Assembly (NCBI GenBank): GCA_973895155.1 | Contig: OZ316898.1 | Coordinates: 15,686,001-15,750,000 of the forward strand | Length of the DNA stretch: 64,000 nt | Direction of reading: 5' to 3' | From: Marsupella aquatica | Taxonomy: Eukaryota; Marchantiophyta | Part shown: positions 50,243 through 61,910 of the stretch, one piece after another | Layout of the letters: every line of letters begins with the position of its first letter | Position numbering within the stretch: position 1 is the stretch's first letter | Position numbers and translations under genes: made by a program | Notes under the pieces: generated by a model | Database searches by the model: none | Seen by the model: the letters and a program-made list of their open reading frames with translations, nothing else | Told to the model about the DNA's origin: nothing

Positions 50243-53200
50243 TGTCACGTCATCAGCCTTGGCCTTACCTCGGGCTTCAGCTTTAAACGGGCACCTCCTT
50301 CGTAAATATGAGGGTTCGGGCAGGGAGGGAAGAGCGTAATGCACCTAATTCACGTAAACTAGCACTAAGTGCGCCTACTGTTAGATACAGACATCTCCTA
50401 GGTATGGTTTGTGGTCCGCTGCCGGAACGTACCTTAGTCGATAACAGGATCGACCCCGGCTTAAGGGCTTCTAAGCCTTCGTGTTGTCCGCCTTCGATCT
50501 GGATTCTATGATACAGGTCCTCAACCCGTGCTCGCAACCACATACCCGCAAGTTGCACCCCGTGCATGACTCGGGTAGTGCGTTCGGCCCAGCGTTGTCA
50601 CCTATACACGAGATTCACACACATACACGCGCACAAGCATACAATCTCGATTTACATGAAGGAAATAATGGGAAAGGATTTTACTACATAGGGGACATGT
50701 GCGTACACTTGGTTGACCCGACAGCTCCGGAATGAACAGGTTCAAGGCCGAGAGAGTATACTACAACGGAGCCCGGCTCTGCACTCGCCTGATGAGCTTA
50801 GTCCTACCCCCTCCCCTTGGTACTCTTTCACTCCCAGAGGTCGGGACTCCCCGCACATACCACGGATGTCCAACTCTGAGACTAAAAACCCCCCTTGCCT
50901 CTACCGAGGGGTGCACTAAATACTAAGGGCCGAGGAACGGAGTGTCCTCCCGCCCAAAGATTCGCTGACTTAGGTCCTAACTAATCTGACTGTCAGGCCA
51001 AAAAACGGCTGTGTCTTATTAGAAGATCCTAATCTACGCAGGTTGGACAGCATGGCAGTGCTACTGTAACTAAGGCAGGTGCCTGTCCCAATAGCCTGAC
51101 TTAGCTATTCCTAACCCTATTCTATTCCTACTCCGCCGCTAATGCCTGGCACGCTTGCCAGAGCCGCCCGAGTGGGAGCGGCCATCCCGCTGCTTACAAA
51201 GTCTGTCATTGTCCGCCTTGAGGAGCTGGACCTGGTCCAGCAGAGATTCATTCTCTCGCTTCGCCGCGTCTGTCTCCTCCGCTGCCTCCTGGCATGCCTC
51301 CTCCAGCTGCTGGGCGTCGCTCGTAAGCTTGCCCGCCAGCTGGTCTTGCTTCTCGGCCTCGGTTTGGAGTCGCGCCACTTCGGCCTGTAGCATGGCTATC
51401 TCCGCAGTGTCCCGCTGGGCCCGTTCTTCGGCCTCCTCTAGGTCTTTCTGCCAGATGACAGTTTGCTCCTCTAGGTCTTTCTGCCAGATGACAGTTTGAT
51501 CCTTCAAACTGTCAATCTGGTTCCGAAGTCGTGCAATCTCGGCCTCGTTCCCAGCTTTGGTCTGCTCGGCTAGGGCGGTAAGGGCGTGCGCCTTTGCTAA
51601 CAACTCGTCGACGGCTGCAACTTTGGGTCGTAGTTGCAAAAGCTCAGCCTCTTGAGCCGCAACTTCATTCTTTAAGTATACGGACTCCACCCGGTATCGC
51701 TCTATCCTCTGAAGGGCCTCTGACTAGGCCCGACCTGCCTTTACTGCGGCAACTAACTCCTGATTGAAGAAACAGGCTACCTTCCGGGCCATGAACTCCC
51801 CGGTATCCCGGGCAATTTGATGAGAGAAATCTCCCAGAAGCCCGTTCAGAAATGTACCCGGTACGAAGAGTTCCGGGTGGTCCAGGTTGTGCCTGTCCGG
51901 AGTTGGGCACGGGCAGACGTCAACATGCGCGGGGGCCGGGGCAATGACATCCAGCCCTGGGGACGTAATGTTGGAAGGGGCTGGAGTGTCCTCCTGCAGC
52001 AATGTCCGGTTCTCCGGAATAGCCACCGGTGGGTCTTTGGGAGACCCGGGCTCGAGTAAGACCTCCGTTGTACCAACTTCGGTACTTAGCCCGGCCTGTT
52101 GGATCGCATCTACGGTTGCGATAACTGACCCATCCGGTACCTCCTCGGTTACGACTACAGCTACTTGGGGGGTGGGTGAAGCTTGCGTGTCCGCTGGACT
52201 TTGGGCCTCGGGTTGGGGCCGTCTCTCCAAGGTCGGAAAAACCCACCTAGCTGGGACCAGCTTTGTAACGTTGACACGGGGAAGGGTTCGTCGATCAAAC
52301 CGAGCATACCACTCAAGAATGATCTCGATGTGGCTAGCAAAATACGCCTTCCCGCCAATGTACAGCATCTTCCTTCGCCGCTCCATCTCTTCATGGAATT
52401 TCTTAGTGAAGTACGACGCCCACTTCCTAGGTCGATAGTTCTCGACCTGGATAACCTGGGCGGCGGAGATCTCCCCCCGGGGTTCCATCATGTGGAGGGC
52501 GTACCTTTGGAACTCCAGTCGCTCAGCTATCTCGGGGATGAGGCAGGTCCTCATCACGAACCCGTTGTCCACTGCTCCCTCTGAGGGAAAACTTGAGGAT
52601 TGGTACTTGGCTCCCTTGCCCCCGGGAGCTCGTGATTCGACTCGATGGTCACCTTTTGGTAATCCGAAGATCATCTTGAGCCGTTCTTCCATGAGGGACA
52701 TATTCCTTCCCCGCAGCCGAGTATGCTGACGTGCGTCATCATAATTCTTGACGAATTCTATCATGTCCTCCCCGTAGTACCTGCAAGTGTTCCAGGGAAG
52801 AGAGGCAAGGTGCTCGAATCCCTGAGTCTTCAGGTACACCGCATGCTTGGGATGGAGGATGTTCTTATGCACGTTTTCCCCCATGCGGTGCATTGTCACC
52901 TTGGCCACGGCTACCGTGGCCAATGGTAACCCGGATGCAGTGGTGGGTTCCTTCCTCTTCTTCCCCCGTGACTGGCTTGGGGAGGGTGACACCTCCCCAT
53001 CCTCTCTATCGGGCATAGGTAGTGCTACCGCCGTTAAAATTGGGCCCGGGGCGGCCACGGTCACCGTGTTGTCTGCTGGAGCCGCTCCTTGGGTCCGAGC
53101 ATGGGGAGGGGACGATGTAGTGTCAGCCCCCTGAGTATTTGCTCCTCTAGGCCGCCTGAGCAAGTGTGGGGTAGCCTCATCGTCGTCGCTAAGGTCCACA

Positions 53201-54258
53201 GCGTTGATGACGGAGTGTACTTGTACTGCTAGCGGGGCGATCGGTGGTGGGGGTTGGCTAGGCTGAGACTAAGACTAAGACTGAGACTGAAGCTGAGCCT
53301 GAGCCTGAGCCTGAGTCTGCGTTGGTGCGGGTACGGGTATGGGGTCAACTAGGTCGGTGTCGGCGGTTGCGGGTCTAGTTCCCATGAAGCTCTGCAGGTG
53401 CTGGTAGAAGTTCTCCAAAGCAAGTGCAGACGACCTTGTCGAATGGGTAGTGCTGGACTCGCTGTTGATGATAGCCCGAACCTGAGCAGGGATGTGGTCG
53501 AAGTGATGTCGTTGCAAGTCGATCGTACCCGGGATATTGAAGACCTCGTCCGGAAGCCGAAGCAATGCTTCCCAGAAACCGATATATTTGTCTCCATTGA
53601 AGAAGTACCCAGATACCTCTACTGGTCGATAAAGCTCGCTCTGAGACAGGTAGTCAAAGTTAAGGATGTAGTGGTGTCGTCCTGCTAGGTGGATGGCTCT
53701 CTCGTACTCGCGTTCGATTTCATATCGGCGTGGGTTGGCGTGTTTCAATGAGTCGGCCAAGTGTCTTCCCGTAGATAGGAACTGCGTCCAGAATCGAATG
53801 GCCAAACTGGAGAGGATCATGTGCGACATTCAGAGGAGATAGTAGTGGCGCGTGGACTGATGGACTGGTGCACTACAAAGGGTCGGCTCCCTTTTTATAC
53901 CTTGAGGGCTTGTCGATCCCCCGACATCTCCTCATTGCCTATAGGCTGAACCGTTCACGCTTGTAGTGTGCCGACCACTTTTCCGGTCTGAGTCACCGCG
54001 TGTCAGTGGACGCCTCCCGAAGTTCGTTATACGGACCCGAGGGAGGGGCCCCTCCACGCTCGTAACCCGGGCGTGCGAATGGCGATGTGCCGCCAGCCCG
54101 AACATGAATTCCCCTTATTGACTAATGATTTCCTACTCATAATGGCTACCTAAATACTGTCGTTATGCTAATCATAGCGGCCTAAGATACCCCTAATGCG
54201 CGTGCTAAGCACGGTTTAGACCGAATTACTCATTACTCGCCGTACCGGCGGCGTCACA
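50243..54258 (-). repeat. Solo LTR with internal ORF (4016 bp)
   Basis: Begins TGTCACGTC and ends GGCGTCACA, flanked by TAAAT at 50238-50242 and 54259-54263. No gag or pol adjoins it, so it is a solo LTR. The CCGCTGCCGGAACG box at 50416-50429 and a GGCTTAAGGGCTTCTAAGCC block link it to the other giant LTRs in the window. The minus strand carries a long ORF (51139-53829). Confidence 0.92.
51139..53829 (-). pseudogene. LTR-encoded accessory ORF, 896 codons with three TAG stops
   Basis: A single frame runs from the ATG at 53829 to 51139, broken only by TAG at 53275-53277, 53269-53271 and 51724-51726; the first two replace CAG in a glutamine/serine repeat. An N-terminal domain (about 180 codons, YILNFDYLSQSELYRPVEV) is followed by a disordered stretch with KKRKEP. 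Then comes the shared domain with LPW (about codon 344), RLRGRNMSL, IFGLP (387) and NGFVMRTC (422). A C-terminal coiled coil (51139-51690) includes a perfect 12-residue tandem repeat of TVIWQKDLEEQ-type text. Same architecture as the outer Gypsy LTR ORF, with very different sequence. Confidence 0.8.
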
Positions 54259-54263
54259 TAAAT

Positions 54264-54592
54264 TCCTTGATTTGATGGGTCAACGGTCTAATTATCAAAG
54301 ATATCGCGGATCTTTCCGCGTATGACAAGGGACTTTCTATAGAGCCCTTTCTTTCTGTAAAATTCTGGATATCTTCCCCACGAAGCCTGAAACTCCAAGG
54401 CCTGGGATACCAACCGGGGGCAGGTTCGTTGTCAGATGTTTTTTCGCCAAACACTTTTGACCTTTCACCTTCGCCCATTTTAATTTTCACGACCTGGGAC
54501 GGGGTACACCTTTCCAATTCTGATATTCTACGCTCGAGAGTGTCAACTCTCTGAGTGAGGAGCGATAGAGACCAATTCTGTGAATCACTCAA
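54264..54592 (-). CDS. Unidentified ORF fragment next to solo LTR
   Basis: About 110 codons: a short coiled coil (LLTQRVDTLERRISELER), then GWYPRPWSFRLRGEDIQNF and SLIIRPLTHQIKEF. On the other side of the LTR (50117-50240) the minus strand has FNIKRTLAHLILNSFIVAS, which may be its continuation, but with the LTR and one TAAAT removed the frames differ by one. It looks like a real protein; no family is recognised. The LTR probably disrupted it. Confidence 0.35.
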
Positions 54593-56214
54593 TCTCTCTA
54601 ATCATCCCATAGATGATTCACAAAGTTAACAAATCTCAAGAGGAAGGCCTCTGGGTCAGAAGCTTGGCCCAAAGGGGGGGACTTCTAGAGCCCAAGGATT
54701 AGACAGCCATCGGACGAGGAATTTGCGCTAAGCTGAGCTCTATTGGGTAACTGGAAATCAAGTCTACTTGCTTGGTGTACGCTACGCATCCTCCAAAGTT
54801 TTAGGAAAGAGGTGACACAAAAAAACGAGATACATCAGAGCTGAAGATACCATGCAAGTGATTGACAACGTGCACACAATTTTGAAAAGGAAAACTTTTC
54901 ATTATTCACAAAAATAGCTGATGTTGGAAGAGGCATCCCTCAAACCAATGCCATTGATGCCAAAACGGAATTCAAAATCTGTTGGGAAGATGACTCCAAC
55001 CAAACTACCCAAGGAAGATGGCATCGAGATGTGGGTAAGACAATTGCGGAGGAACAGAAGGACCTCAACGCTCTACGCGAGACTAGTGTAGAAAGAGATT
55101 TGGGTTTAGGGTTGATCTACGATCTCACAGTTGCAAGAGGCATTCCTCCAACCATCGTCGAGGTTCCTAAACACCTTTCAGATAAGAAAATCTCCTTTAC
55201 CAGCTTAAAGCAAAAACAAAAGTGAGCGAACACAATCTAAATTTTCCAGAGTCGAATATCTACGCGAGACCCGTGTAATCCTCAAAATGCTTCAAAAACT
55301 TAAGACTCTCCCCAATGGCTTCAAATCTTAATCGTTCCACGAAGATGGCATCCACTCATCCGAGTCCGGAGTGGATTTGCGGCAGTCAAGGAATGCTTCC
55401 TTTGCCCAAGCTCGATGGTCCATCAGAGCCCGCCGCTGCTTCTTTCCCTTCCCATAGTAGACATTGACGTTTTCCTTAGTTCATGCTTCTTTTGTTGACA
55501 GTCTCCCTGGGCATCTTTCCGGCTTTCCTCGCACCCGATGCCTCCTACCCCTCGATAGGCGGCACGGAATTTCCTCCACGGCTAATCTTTGAGTCATCCA
55601 TTTTTTATTCTCCAGGTGTCTTACAATCGGGAAAGCCACAGGTATCTCCATCGAGTTCTGACAAGAAAAACCTTTTACATCGAGTACACTCTCTTAAAAA
55701 AGATCCTTCTTCGTCAGAATTGCAATTATGGTCAAACCCATCCGCAGGCGTGTAAATCTTGGAAGACCTCCTTTGGGGCATTCCCCTCCTTTGAGCTATG
55801 AGGCGGGGAAACCTCTATTGAGTTGTTGGTCACGCCGAGGTCCTTGGACATCACTGGTGGATTCATCGAGAGAACTCAAGAGATCCTCTCGAAATCAGAT
55901 TAAGAAATATGAAAACTAACACAAATCAAATGATGATAGAAACTAACATCAACAGCAGATTGAAAGTGAATCAGAAACCGCAGAATGGGAAAAGAGAGTG
56001 AGGAGTTCCCTATTTGGACAAGACCAAGAAATGGCCAAAGCGTGCGAATCACGGGTCTACGGCCATGTCGCTTTCAGTAGACCCTAGCCTAGAGACCAGA
56101 GCGAGGCTGCTCTATGCGACCCTCGTGTAGATCCAAATGGTCTACCTAAACCTTCCTTGGTAAGGCAAAACGAAGAGGCCCTACGCGAGCCTCGTGCAGA
56201 AACAAACACTCCGT
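54593..56214. other. Weakly coding spacer
   Basis: No gene can be supported. A 64-codon plus frame (55031-55225, EEQKDLNALRETSVERDL) and a 90-codon plus frame (55483-55755) lack signatures. Four copies of the palindrome CTACACGAG-n-CTCGTGTAG in degenerate form lie at 55072, 55260, 56111 and 56181. Confidence 0.4.
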
Positions 56215-57225
56215 TCAGAAGTGCTCGGAGATGTATGCATTCACGCTTTCAAGAACATGAACTGGAACTTTCACTTTATCCTTTGCCTTTGAATTCCAGC
56301 CATTGATTGTAGACGTTGCGAGGAGCCAGTCGTGTTGGATTGTAGGACTTTGGTAATTTGGATCAACTTCCCAAGACTGTTTAGAATTGAAACAATCCCG
56401 ATATCGTTCAGAGTCTGGGATAGATGATTTTTGATGGACAGGTCTCCACCATTCCACCTCAAACTCCCCAGCATGAGCATCATCCGGAACCCGCACAACG
56501 TGATCCATGGCTCTTCCTAGCCAGAATCGAAGGGGAACTGTTTGTTCGAATTCATCTGTTGGACGAAGAATAACAAACGTATCCTTTTTAATATCCTCAA
56601 GTGGGGAGAATCTTGACCTTTCTCGCTCCGAGCGGTGGCCAACAAATATTGTCTGTCTCTCATATTGATCTTCCTGAAGTTCACGCTCAAGGCTGCCCAC
56701 AACATCGTTGACAGAGCCAATGTTATTCTCATAAATCCCAACCTCAGCTCGATATCCGGTTCCATTGTTAGTTCTTGGCCAAAACCCATCGAGTAGCAGA
56801 TTAGGCGCAGAGCACAGGGAACCTTCGAAGACCTTGATGACATTTTCCCAATACTCAATTTCCGGGGATCGAAAATGATATCCCTCTGATGTGACATCTT
56901 TCCAGGCGGCTTTTAGCCATGAAACGTAATGAACAAGGTATTCGAGAATGTCACTCGCTCGCTTATGAGTTGACTCCATTTGTTTTGAAAGAGGATTTCC
57001 GGAGGGAAACACAGAGTCCTTTCCAGTAGTTTTCCAAATGGTGTGACCTTTTATAGGTAGCCACGGCAAATCAATTTTCTCCCGATATTGATAAACAGGT
57101 GTATTTTCTTTCATTGAAAACAAGAACTGCACAAGGGCCGACTGACCTTGGATCTTCTTCACATAAGAAGAAACATAAGCTTTGTATCCGGCAACCTCTC
57201 GGATGAATCTTGGGACTGGATGCAT
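56215..57225 (-). CDS. Uncharacterised 336-aa protein
   Basis: An open frame from the ATG at 57225 to a stop at 56215. Notable text: FLFSMKENTPVYQYREKIDLP, a helical middle (ASDILEYLVHYVSWLKAAWK), an acidic/basic linker (SLERELQEDQYERQ), then a beta-rich C-terminal part with FVILRPTDEFEQ, LRFWLGRAMDHVV and FEVEWWRPVH. The last resembles BAH- or SH3-like barrels seen in chromatin and transposon proteins, but this is only a visual impression. Length, codon order and lack of stops argue for a real gene, host or transposon. No partners are identified. Confidence 0.55.
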   Translation of the reverse strand: MHPVPRFIREVAGYKAYVSSYVKKIQGQSALVQFLFSMKENTPVYQYREKIDLPWLPIKGHTIWKTTGKDSVFPSGNPLSKQMESTHKRASDILEYLVHYVSWLKAAWKDVTSEGYHFRSPEIEYWENVIKVFEGSLCSAPNLLLDGFWPRTNNGTGYRAEVGIYENNIGSVNDVVGSLERELQEDQYERQTIFVGHRSERERSRFSPLEDIKKDTFVILRPTDEFEQTVPLRFWLGRAMDHVVRVPDDAHAGEFEVEWWRPVHQKSSIPDSERYRDCFNSKQSWEVDPNYQSPTIQHDWLLATSTINGWNSKAKDKVKVPVHVLESVNAYISEHF

Positions 57226-58321
57226 TTATGACAAAAAGTCCCACAAGAAGTAAGGAAAGGACCCACTATTATTCGATGCTTCACTCTAAGAGAGAAGGAA
57301 AGTCCAACAAGGTACAAATTCCAACAGGGTAAAAGGTCCACCAGTGTACAAATTCCATTAGGGTACAAATTCCAATAGGGTACAAATCCCCAATCCATGT
57401 AATATCACATTAAGGAACCACCCAACTGATAAATTGTGTTACAATTGAAGTCCAATTCCTCAAGACCAAGACATAACCCATGTCAGGACCCTCAATTGTC
57501 CTCAATTAAGAAGAAATGAAGTCTAATTCTAAAATTAGGGCAGGTAAGGAAGAAATGAGGTCTAATTCCTCTTGAAATGCTAAATATCCTATTACAATAC
57601 CCCTATTTAGTAGAACTTTTGAAAGAAATGAGGTACAGATAATTGTCCTAAAAAAACATTCTCCAAGAGTGACAGGAATGAGACACTGACAGGAATGAGA
57701 CAGTCATAGGAATGGAATCCCAGAAGGGACGTACCGATTGGGCGCCCAGAAGCAGTCCTTGGACTCAAATCCGTGCCAAAACCTGTCCTCTGAACCACCC
57801 GTGCCAGAACTTGTCCTCGGAACCATTCACCTCTAGCGAGAGAATGACTAGAGAATCAGGCCGACTAATCGATAAATACCATTCCCAGATAGAAATCCCA
57901 AATATAATGGACAAAAATGATAGGGTGGCCGCTTTGCTAGATCATCGTGTGGTCCGATTTTCCAATATTTTGGCGGCACAATTAATCATGTCAGATAATG
58001 ACAACAGATAATGACAAAAGAATAAGCACATCTGCTCGAATGTGACAAGCTGATAGCTCTGCACGATTGCCGTGTGGTAAGATTCGTGGATATTTTTGGC
58101 GGCGCTCTTAATGATGTCTTCACGCATCACGCTGGCCCATTTTCACGCTCGCCCATTCCTCGCGTCAGTTATATATTTCAATGAGATTCGCTCATTCACT
58201 CATTCCTTCATCTTTGCCCTCTCGCTCATTCTCCACCCTTTTGCTCATTCATCTCTCCCTTTGAGTTCTGCTCAATTCCGTCCATATTTTGCAAATTGCT
58301 TCACATGTGCAAAGAGGTTTC
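57226..58321. other. Spacer with several tandem duplications
   Basis: About 19-bp tandem units GGTACAAATTCCAATAG at 57309-57392 (four to five copies); TGACAGGAATGAGACAC units at 57670-57705; and a diverged direct duplication in which 57945-57995 (CGTGTGGTCCGATTTTCC...TTTGGCGGC) matches 58069-58115 (CGTGTGGTAAGATTCGTGG...TTTGGCGGC). No gene is seen. Confidence 0.6.
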
Positions 58322-58978
58322 ATGGAAAATCTATCCAAATTGGAGGTCAGGGAGATGTCGGTCGCAGCTTTCACCAGAGTTGAAGGTATTTCCACACGAC
58401 AATCGTGTAGATCTTTAGTTTTTCTTTTTGTTGTTTGTTTTTATTTCAAATTTCAGCGGTTCCTTCCACACAAGTCTCGTGTAGACATTATCCTATTAGA
58501 TTTATTTGTGTTATGCGATACCCAATACTAAGTTTTCTACACGAGACTCGTGTAGATGAGCTCCAGTACTATGTCATGAATGCACAGATCATGCTTGAAG
58601 GTAACCCTCAGTCTTTTTCTCCAAATCAGTTTTAGACGTATTTTATCTCTATCTTCACGCGACTCTCGTGTAGATCCCGGACGATCCTCATCCCATCAGT
58701 GCTTCCGTATGAAAATGCGTTGGAGTAAATATCATTTCCATTTGATTTCATGCGACTCTCGTGTAGAGCATGTTATTGACCTGAGGCTCATTTGTCACCT
58801 TGAAGGCCAAATTGACAATGCCTTGAAACATTTGAAATTGATCAAAGATAAACATGAGAAGGAGTCCCAAATGACTGAGGATGTCCTCGAGGAACTTGAG
58901 ACCCTGCAAGAAACTGTGAAGGAGAAAGATGAAGAGATTAGTTTGATTAGAAAGGATTATGCTGGAAGATATTTTTGA
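58322..58978 (+). CDS. Coiled-coil protein with three short introns ending in a palindrome
   Basis: Proposed exons: 58322-58385, 58556-58600, 58674-58706 and 58767-58978. All three joins are phase 1 and keep one frame: ...TRVE-DELQYYVMNAQIMLE-DPGRSSSHQCF-QHVIDLRLICHLEG..., ending in a coiled coil (HLKLIKDKHEKESQMTEDV, LEELETLQETVKEKDEEI) and a TGA. The introns are 170, 73 and 60 nt, start with GTA, and each ends CTCGTGTAG. Coding-like coiled-coil text continues to 59158 (KEAAKLDELRESQIQTLTKK) after a broken junction. Function unknown. It may belong to a decayed mobile element. Confidence 0.55.
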
Positions 58979-59158
58979 GCTCAGCGAAACCATCTTTAGA
59001 CATGTCAGGAGTTGTGCCTAGTGATGAAGGAGGCCGCCAAGCTTGATGAGCTCCGTGAGAGTCAGATACAGACGCTCACAAAGAAGCTGATTATCATGAC
59101 GGCCCAGGAGGAAGGCCACCTCCAGACTATCAAGAGGCTAAAGAAGGAAGCAGCCTAG

Positions 59159-59504
59159 GAGACATTTCCCTAGAACTCATCTGTCAAGACTTAGTACTAG
59201 ACAAGTTGTTTAGTTGGAGTTCGAGGCACCCAGATGAATATGTGCCCCAACTTTAGAAGATGGTAGTTGAGCGGGCAAAGTCCATTTTGGTCGAATGAGT
59301 TGTTTTCTGGACGGATTTTCCATTTTTTTCAATAATAAAATCTCGGCATTTGTTTTGACATCTTGGACTCTGTTCTAAATCTTCCGTATTGGTTCTTTCC
59401 TAGGATTCCCGTATGTTTGTTTCAGCCACCCGCGCCTACCGCAACCTCTAAGTTGAAGCACTGTTAGCCACCGAAATCCAATCGTCAATTCATGGTCTTT
59501 TGAA
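59159..59504. other. Spacer, no gene seen
   Basis: AT-rich 3' flank of the coiled-coil gene, with AATAATAAAA near 59329 as a possible poly(A) signal. Confidence 0.4.
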
Positions 59505-59840
59505 ATGCGTATGGAGGGTGACGCTTGGAGGTGTTGGTTGCGGGGGATCATTATTGCCAAGCCCAAAAGGTTTTGGAAGTACTTTGGTGTGCTTGCCGAT
59601 TGTAGGATTTCAAAAGCACTAGAGCACCAGAAGGGGAAGGTCTTTCTGATAGTGACGGTGGAGGACCGCGTTAATTGTGGATATAGAGAGTTCTCTCTTG
59701 CCGTTGAACAATATTGTTGTGCACATTGTCTTGAGTCAAATGATGCGACAATGAACATAACGTCCTTGGGATTTTTTGATCCATCCACTCATCGTTTCAT
59801 GGATCCAGATAATGTTCTCACTGCTAAGGGGAAGGGTTAG
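59505..59840 (+). CDS. Uncharacterised 111-codon exon
   Basis: Open frame with WRCWLRGIIIAKPKRFWKYF, FLIVTVEDRVNCGYREFSL and a C-C-x-x-C triad (QYCCAHCLES). The amino-acid pattern looks real, but no family is recognised. It may be one exon of a plus-strand gene that includes 59900-60920. Confidence 0.4.
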   Translation: MRMEGDAWRCWLRGIIIAKPKRFWKYFGVLADCRISKALEHQKGKVFLIVTVEDRVNCGYREFSLAVEQYCCAHCLESNDATMNITSLGFFDPSTHRFMDPDNVLTAKGKG

Positions 59841-59899
59841 TTTTTTGTTCTTTGAAGCTTATCAATCTCACCTTTCTGCAACCAGGCATGTTGTTTACG

Positions 59900-60922
59900 T
59901 CATGTCTCTATCTTTACCAGAAGATGAACTCCGATAGGAGATCAAGATCATTCCGGAAATTTCTTTCCTAGATCCAGTTGACGAGGAAAGGATTAAACGT
60001 TGGGTTGCGACCCATCCTGTAGTGAAGGCCTTCAATTTGAATAAAAAAGGCACAGACGTCATGGTGGTGGCCCAAATCTCAAAGCAAGCAAAGTTGTACA
60101 GGAACCTGGATCGTCGTCGAGTTCAGATTCAGGATCATCAAGTTCACAGGGTACATCAGATGAACCGAGCATTGTTCCCAATGACTCTTTGAGTCCTGAG
60201 TTGGTTGGAACAGAGGAAATCTTTGAAGATGAGATCCAAGTCGTGGATGAAGAACTTGTGGAAGTGGGAGGCTTAGAGGCTGAAGAGGAAAAGGACTTTG
60301 AGACTGAGATGGAGGTGCAGAAGAAAAAGAAAAGAAAGCGAATGGAAGAAGACGCTCTCCTTCCAAGAAGAAGAGATTGTCTTCAAAGATCGCTCTTCCA
60401 GAGAAGGTTGGGAAAGCTAATCTCCCTCAGGCAAAAATCCGCACTAGCTCTATTGAGGTGAAAGGGCCACAGATCGCAAAGTCCAAACAACCACAGAAGA
60501 AGATTAAAGCGACCGACATGCTAGAACAGAAGAAGGCTGTGAGGAAGAAGGCTCAAAAGAAGTAGGCAGTTATGGAAGAGATAGCAAAACCTGTATCAAA
60601 AGGTGTCATTAAGAAGGATTTGTCTCGTAAGGCTTCCACTGCAACACCTTCCGCTGTCGTGAAATAGAAGGTGCCCTCAAAATCTCAAAAGGTCAATACT
60701 CAAGTGCAAGACGTATCCACAGACCATGGGGTGACAAGATCGGAGAAGTCCAAGCGTGGAAAGGGCCGCAAAAGAGAGATTGAGGGAACGGAAGAGGCAC
60801 CGGAAACCGGTGTCCCAATCCCGAAGAAACAACGTAAGAAAGTGGAGATGATTGAGATGGATGTCGTGGATGACATGGGAGAGATGAATGTTGACTCAAG
60901 TTCTAAAGTAATCGTTGATTGA
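59900..60922 (+). pseudogene. Decayed lysine/glutamate-rich protein gene
   Basis: Plus-strand coding text is recoverable in pieces: PEISFLDPVDEERIKRWVA and HPVVKAFNLNKKG (59950-60050); a frame change near 60090; an S/E-rich run (SSSSDSGSSSSQGTSDEPS); acidic EEKDFETEMEVQKKKKRKR; a further frame change near 60350; lysine-rich text with TAG stops at 60563 and 60665; and a C-terminal EIEGTEEAPETGVPIPKKQR ending at 60920. Composition suggests a disordered nuclear protein. Confidence 0.45.
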
Positions 60923-61910
60923 GCCAGACTTGAGAGGGCAGAAAAGACTTTGCAGCAAAACTGATGCTGATATTCTTTTGGGCTATTGTGGAATGGCTCA
61001 ATGGAGGCTTGAGTAGGAAATGCGTCAGTTTTTTGCTTTCAAGGAGTAGTAATTACATAGTTTTAGTGATTAGCGGAGTTGTTAGGTTTAGGGTAACTTA
61101 ATAACTAAGGAAGTAGAGTAGGGAAATAAATTGAGGGAGAGGACATGTTTCTCTAAGAAGTATCAAGAGTTGAGTAAGTTATTTGGTAAGGGCAAAAAAA
61201 AGTTATGGTAGTCGGCAAGTCGGGCCGAAGGCATGACCGATACTTTTGAGTGATAAGTTTTGCTAAGACTCGCCCTATAGGTGCTAGGTAGTCCCTAGAC
61301 CACACATAAAAGTCACAAAGTCAAGTGGGGTCTTAACCTAGGAGTTGTAAGTATTTTGGCAAAACTTAAAGTTACCAAATAGCGGGTCTCGGGAAAAATA
61401 GCTGATGGGAAAAGATAGGGGTTCCAAGTTTCAAAGTACGTTAAATATGGTCCACTCTATCCCTGGAAACTTGTGGGAGAACTTGGTTACCTTTGGTTAC
61501 TTTTTGGGAGCATCTCAAAATTGAGAAGAATTTTGGAAAACATAAGAATTAACCCTCTTTACCTAATTTTAGAAAATTGGTTATAGGGTTTTGTTTAGAT
61601 CTTAGTAAACCAAGACATAGCCCTATGTCCATAGAATCTATGGATCTACTCAAAAGTCCTTTTGGCCTTATGGGTGATTTTTGGCGGTGGGTACAATATG
61701 GGCTGGGGAATTATATTTTTTCCAAAATAACGAAATCCGACTAAGTGTAAAAACGCTTTGACGAGGCTACCACAAGGCAGGAATAAGTCAAGCACAAGGG
61801 CGGCTAGGAGTGGTTGAATAGACCAGGCAATCACAAGGTGAAGGAGCTTGAGTGGGAGTGGTAGTTAGTTGGACTTTTGTTGTAGTGTGACTTTGGTAGT
61901 TAGGAGGACT
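60923..61910. other. AT-rich spacer, no gene seen
   Basis: No recognisable gene or element ends were found. Confidence 0.45.

Noticed and set aside
54264-54592. Endogenous virus coat-protein fragment
   Set aside because: Considered because of the compact helical text, but no viral motif could be named, so it is left as unidentified.
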